64,000 bases of DNA, taken from Spirosoma luteum DSM 19990. Its GTDB lineage: Bacteria; Bacteroidota; Bacteroidia; Cytophagales; Spirosomataceae. Shown in pieces: positions 61,827 to 64,000 of this stretch; the stretch's first letter is position 1; each line of letters starts with the position of its first letter. Both the position numbers and the translations under genes were made by a program. Under the pieces are notes generated by a model. The model was given only the letters and a program-made list of their open reading frames with translations, was not told where the DNA came from and made no database searches. The stretch lies in contig NZ_KB893251.1 in the NCBI RefSeq assembly GCF_000374065.1, positions 20,165 to 84,164 of the forward strand. Direction: 5' to 3'.

Positions 61827-64000
61827 GGCTGTACGGCCTTGGCTTCTATCACTGTCACGGCCGATCCGGCTTTAGTAGCCGCTAGTATCAGTGGCAACCT
61901 CACCGTGTGCTCTGGTTTGAGCACCATCCTGACGGCCAGTGGCGGCACTGCGTATGTGTGGAGCACGGGCGAAACCACCCCTAGCATAACCGCTACGGCG
62001 GGGACCTACTCGGTGACCGTATCGAGCGGCAGCTGCTCGGCTACGGCCACGGCTACGGTGAGTGCCAAACCGGCGGTGGTGGCCACGCTAACGGCCAGCC
62101 CCTCCACCACCCTGAGTTGTGCGGTGACCAGTTTGACGCTGACGGCGGGGGGGGGCAGTTCCTACACCTTCAGCGCGGGTGCCAGCCAGGTTGGCAGCAG
62201 CAATCAGGCGTTGGTCAGTTCAGGGGGCAGTTACAGTGTGGTGGTGGCCGATGCCAGCGGCTGCAGCAGCAGCACCTCCATCAGCGTGAGCCAGAACACT
62301 ACCGCTCCGGTACCTACCCTGAGTGCCAGTCCCTCCACCACCCTGAGTTGTGCCCAGACCAGCCTGACGCTGACGGCGGGTAGGGGCAATGCCGGGGAGA
62401 CGCTCTCTTATACGTTCAGTCCCAACGTGGTCAGTCAGAGCGGTAACACGGCCCTGGTGAATGCCAGTGGCCATTATTCGGTGACGGTGACCAACACGGC
62501 TACGGGTTGCTTCAGCACCACGAGCATCACCATCAGCCAGGACAACACGGGTCCCATGGCCAGTCTAGCGAGTAATGGTACGCTGAGTTGTAACGTCACC
62601 AGCGTAACCTTAACGGCCAGCCCCGGTGAATTGAGCTATCAGTTCAGCGCGGGCGCGAGTCAGATCGGTTCCTCCAATCAGGCGACGGTAAGCAGTCCGG
62701 GTCTGTACTCGGTAACGGTGATCAACGGGAGCAACGGCTGTTCGGGCATCGCCAGCGTGAGCGTGTCGCAGAATAACACGGTGCCCACGGCCACTATCAG
62801 CGGCAACCTGACCGTTACCAGCGGAGGCTCGACCATGCTCACCGCGTCGGGCGGCACTTCCCAGACCTGGTCTACCGGACAAACTACCACCAGCATCACC
62901 GTTGTGGCGGGCACCTACTCGGTCACCGTCACCAATGCCAGCGGCTGCAGCAGCTCCACCAGCGTGACCGTCAGCACCGTCAATTCGGGGCCGGTGGCCA
63001 CGGCCAACGCCAGCCAGACGGCCACCGAGGGCGTGCCCTTCGCCTACACGGTCAATGCCTTCACCGACAGTGAAACACCCAACCAACTGACCTACATGGC
63101 CAGCATCAGTCCGGCCAACGGGTTCAACTTCGACCCCAACAGTCGGATTGTCTCAGGTACACCGTCGATGTCGGGGGTGACCACGGTGACTGTCACGGCC
63201 ACCGATCCGGGTAGCCTGTCGGCTAGCACCAGCTTCACCATCACGGTGAGTCCGGCGAACACTCCGCCCCCCACGGCTACTTTCAGCATCACGGGTGTGA
63301 CGACCCTGAGTTGCGAAGTGCTTTCGGCGGGTCAGCGCCGGGTGAGCTTCAATCCCCGCTACGCCGGATTCGATGGCTCTCCGGTCAGCTTCTCGGTGGT
63401 CAACGAACTGCTGCCGACGACCAATCCGGGTCCCTACACCCTGAATCTGTACACCGATAACTCAGTGATCACCCTGCGGGCTCTGCAAAGTGGGGTGAGT
63501 AGCAGCTTTGCCTACAACTGGCTATCGGCCTGTAGCTCCTCGACAGCCAACACCCCGCCTACGGTGGCCAGCCCGGTACCTCCCCAGTCAGCTACGGTAG
63601 GCGTGGGCTATACGCTTTCGCTGGCGGGTGTGTTCACCGATGCCCAAACGCCCAACAGCCTGGTGCTCTCGGTGACGGGATTACCCGCGGGGCTGAACTT
63701 CGTGGCTCCTTCGACCATCTCGGGTACGCCCTCAATGTCGGGCGTGAGCCAGGTGAGCCTGACGGCCACTGATCCGGGGGGGATGATGGCTAGTACCAGC
63801 TTTACCCTGACGGTGAATCCAGCTGGGGGTACTCCTCCACCAACGGGCAGCTTCATCATCACCAGCGTGCAGACCATCAGCTGCCAGGTGCTCTCGGCCG
63901 GTCAGCGCCGGCTGACCTTCACTCCACAGTACGCGGGCCTGAACGGGGCACCGGTGAGCTTCTCGGTGGTCAATGAAATGACACCCACCACCAATCCGGG
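61821..64000 (+). CDS. Large surface protein with Ig-like and ~86-residue repeats, both ends missing
   Basis: Open frame without stop from a TAA at 61812-61814 to the window end (at least 726 codons). It begins in the middle of a domain (HGCTALASITVTADPALVA) with no start codon or signal peptide, head to head with the previous gene. Repeated units of 70-90 residues: SISGNLTVCSGLSTILTAS, SPSTTLSCAVTSLTLTAG, SPSTTLSCAQTSLTLTAG and others, each ending in YSVTV plus SxSxS; then HYR-like modules and two copies of the ~86-residue domain (63282-63533 and from 63852). Very rich in Ser/Thr. Probably a T9SS surface adhesin whose C-terminus lies beyond the window. Confidence 0.78.
62147..62155 (+). repeat. 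G9 homopolymer inside a surface-protein gene
   Basis: Nine consecutive G in the coding frame (TAGGGSS). Slippage by one base would shift the frame, as in contingency loci. Confidence 0.85.

Noticed and set aside
62117..63877. Several minus-strand and off-frame open frames in the last 2 kb
   Set aside because: They are shadows of the plus-strand repeat protein, whose repeated domains are unmistakable.
1..64000. tRNA, rRNA or CRISPR loci
   Set aside because: I looked for conserved arms and regular repeats by eye and saw none; a covariance-model search would be decisive.

Overview
The window looks like chromosomal DNA of a gliding-type Bacteroidota, most likely a Spirosoma-like member of the Cytophagales. 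Reasons: type IX secretion (T9SS) sorting domains of both A and B type, DUF5916 and DUF1460 proteins, LytS/LytTR two-component genes, promoters of the Bacteroidota TTG-N20-TAnnTTTG kind, almost no Shine-Dalgarno sequences, and a GC content that appears to be in the mid-fifties. The genus is inference. I saw no rRNA, tRNA, CRISPR array, intact transposase or replication origin.

Positions 1-36 kb are mostly housekeeping and carbohydrate genes on both strands: a GH106-type rhamnosidase, a PQQ dehydrogenase with a cytochrome c domain and a ROK kinase (94-5822); a cyclomaltodextrinase-type amylase broken by one in-frame TGA (5894-7768) beside an intact GH13 enzyme (7927-9639); a DUF1460 protein; divergent Lrp regulator and alanine dehydrogenase; a LytTR response regulator with its LytS-type kinase (15256-17177); malic enzyme, TrpS, DeoC, a TIM-barrel isomerase, PAP2, an HhH protein, RlmD, a large T9SS type B protein, SDR, truncated hemoglobin, Spx/ArsC-like protein and DUF5916. 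Long palindromic hairpins sit at several gene ends. A third GH13 gene (35879-36982) is cut off in its catalytic domain and runs into an AT-rich, gene-free scar (36983-37451).

From 37.4 to 59 kb lies an accessory region read almost entirely on the minus strand: a VWA protein, about twenty small secreted, lipoprotein or membrane proteins of unknown function, an HExxH membrane protein, a DKNYY-repeat lipoprotein, a DUF5694 protein, a frameshifted FG-GAP T9SS protein, a YiaA/B-globin operon, a YD-repeat lipoprotein, a second globin and a CPBP protease operon. The most striking result is regulatory. Six operons in this stretch (first genes starting at 49374, 53126, 54864, 56523, 57216 and 58963) have the same promoter architecture: three 9-bp half-sites resembling ACGRYTCAT, spaced 21-22 bp apart, placed 10 bp upstream of a -33 box, then about 20 bp, then a -7 box. 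The half-sites resemble LytTR-type operator repeats, so the region appears to be one regulon under a LytTR-like activator, possibly the one encoded at 15256-15990 (inference).

The last 5 kb (59325-64000) holds two surface-protein genes arranged head to head, both lacking an N-terminus, meeting at about 61815-61826. They share an ~86-residue repeated domain with the FG-GAP protein (six copies in the window), include a perfect 210-bp direct repeat, and one carries a G9 tract. This looks like a rearrangement breakpoint or an assembly misjoin.
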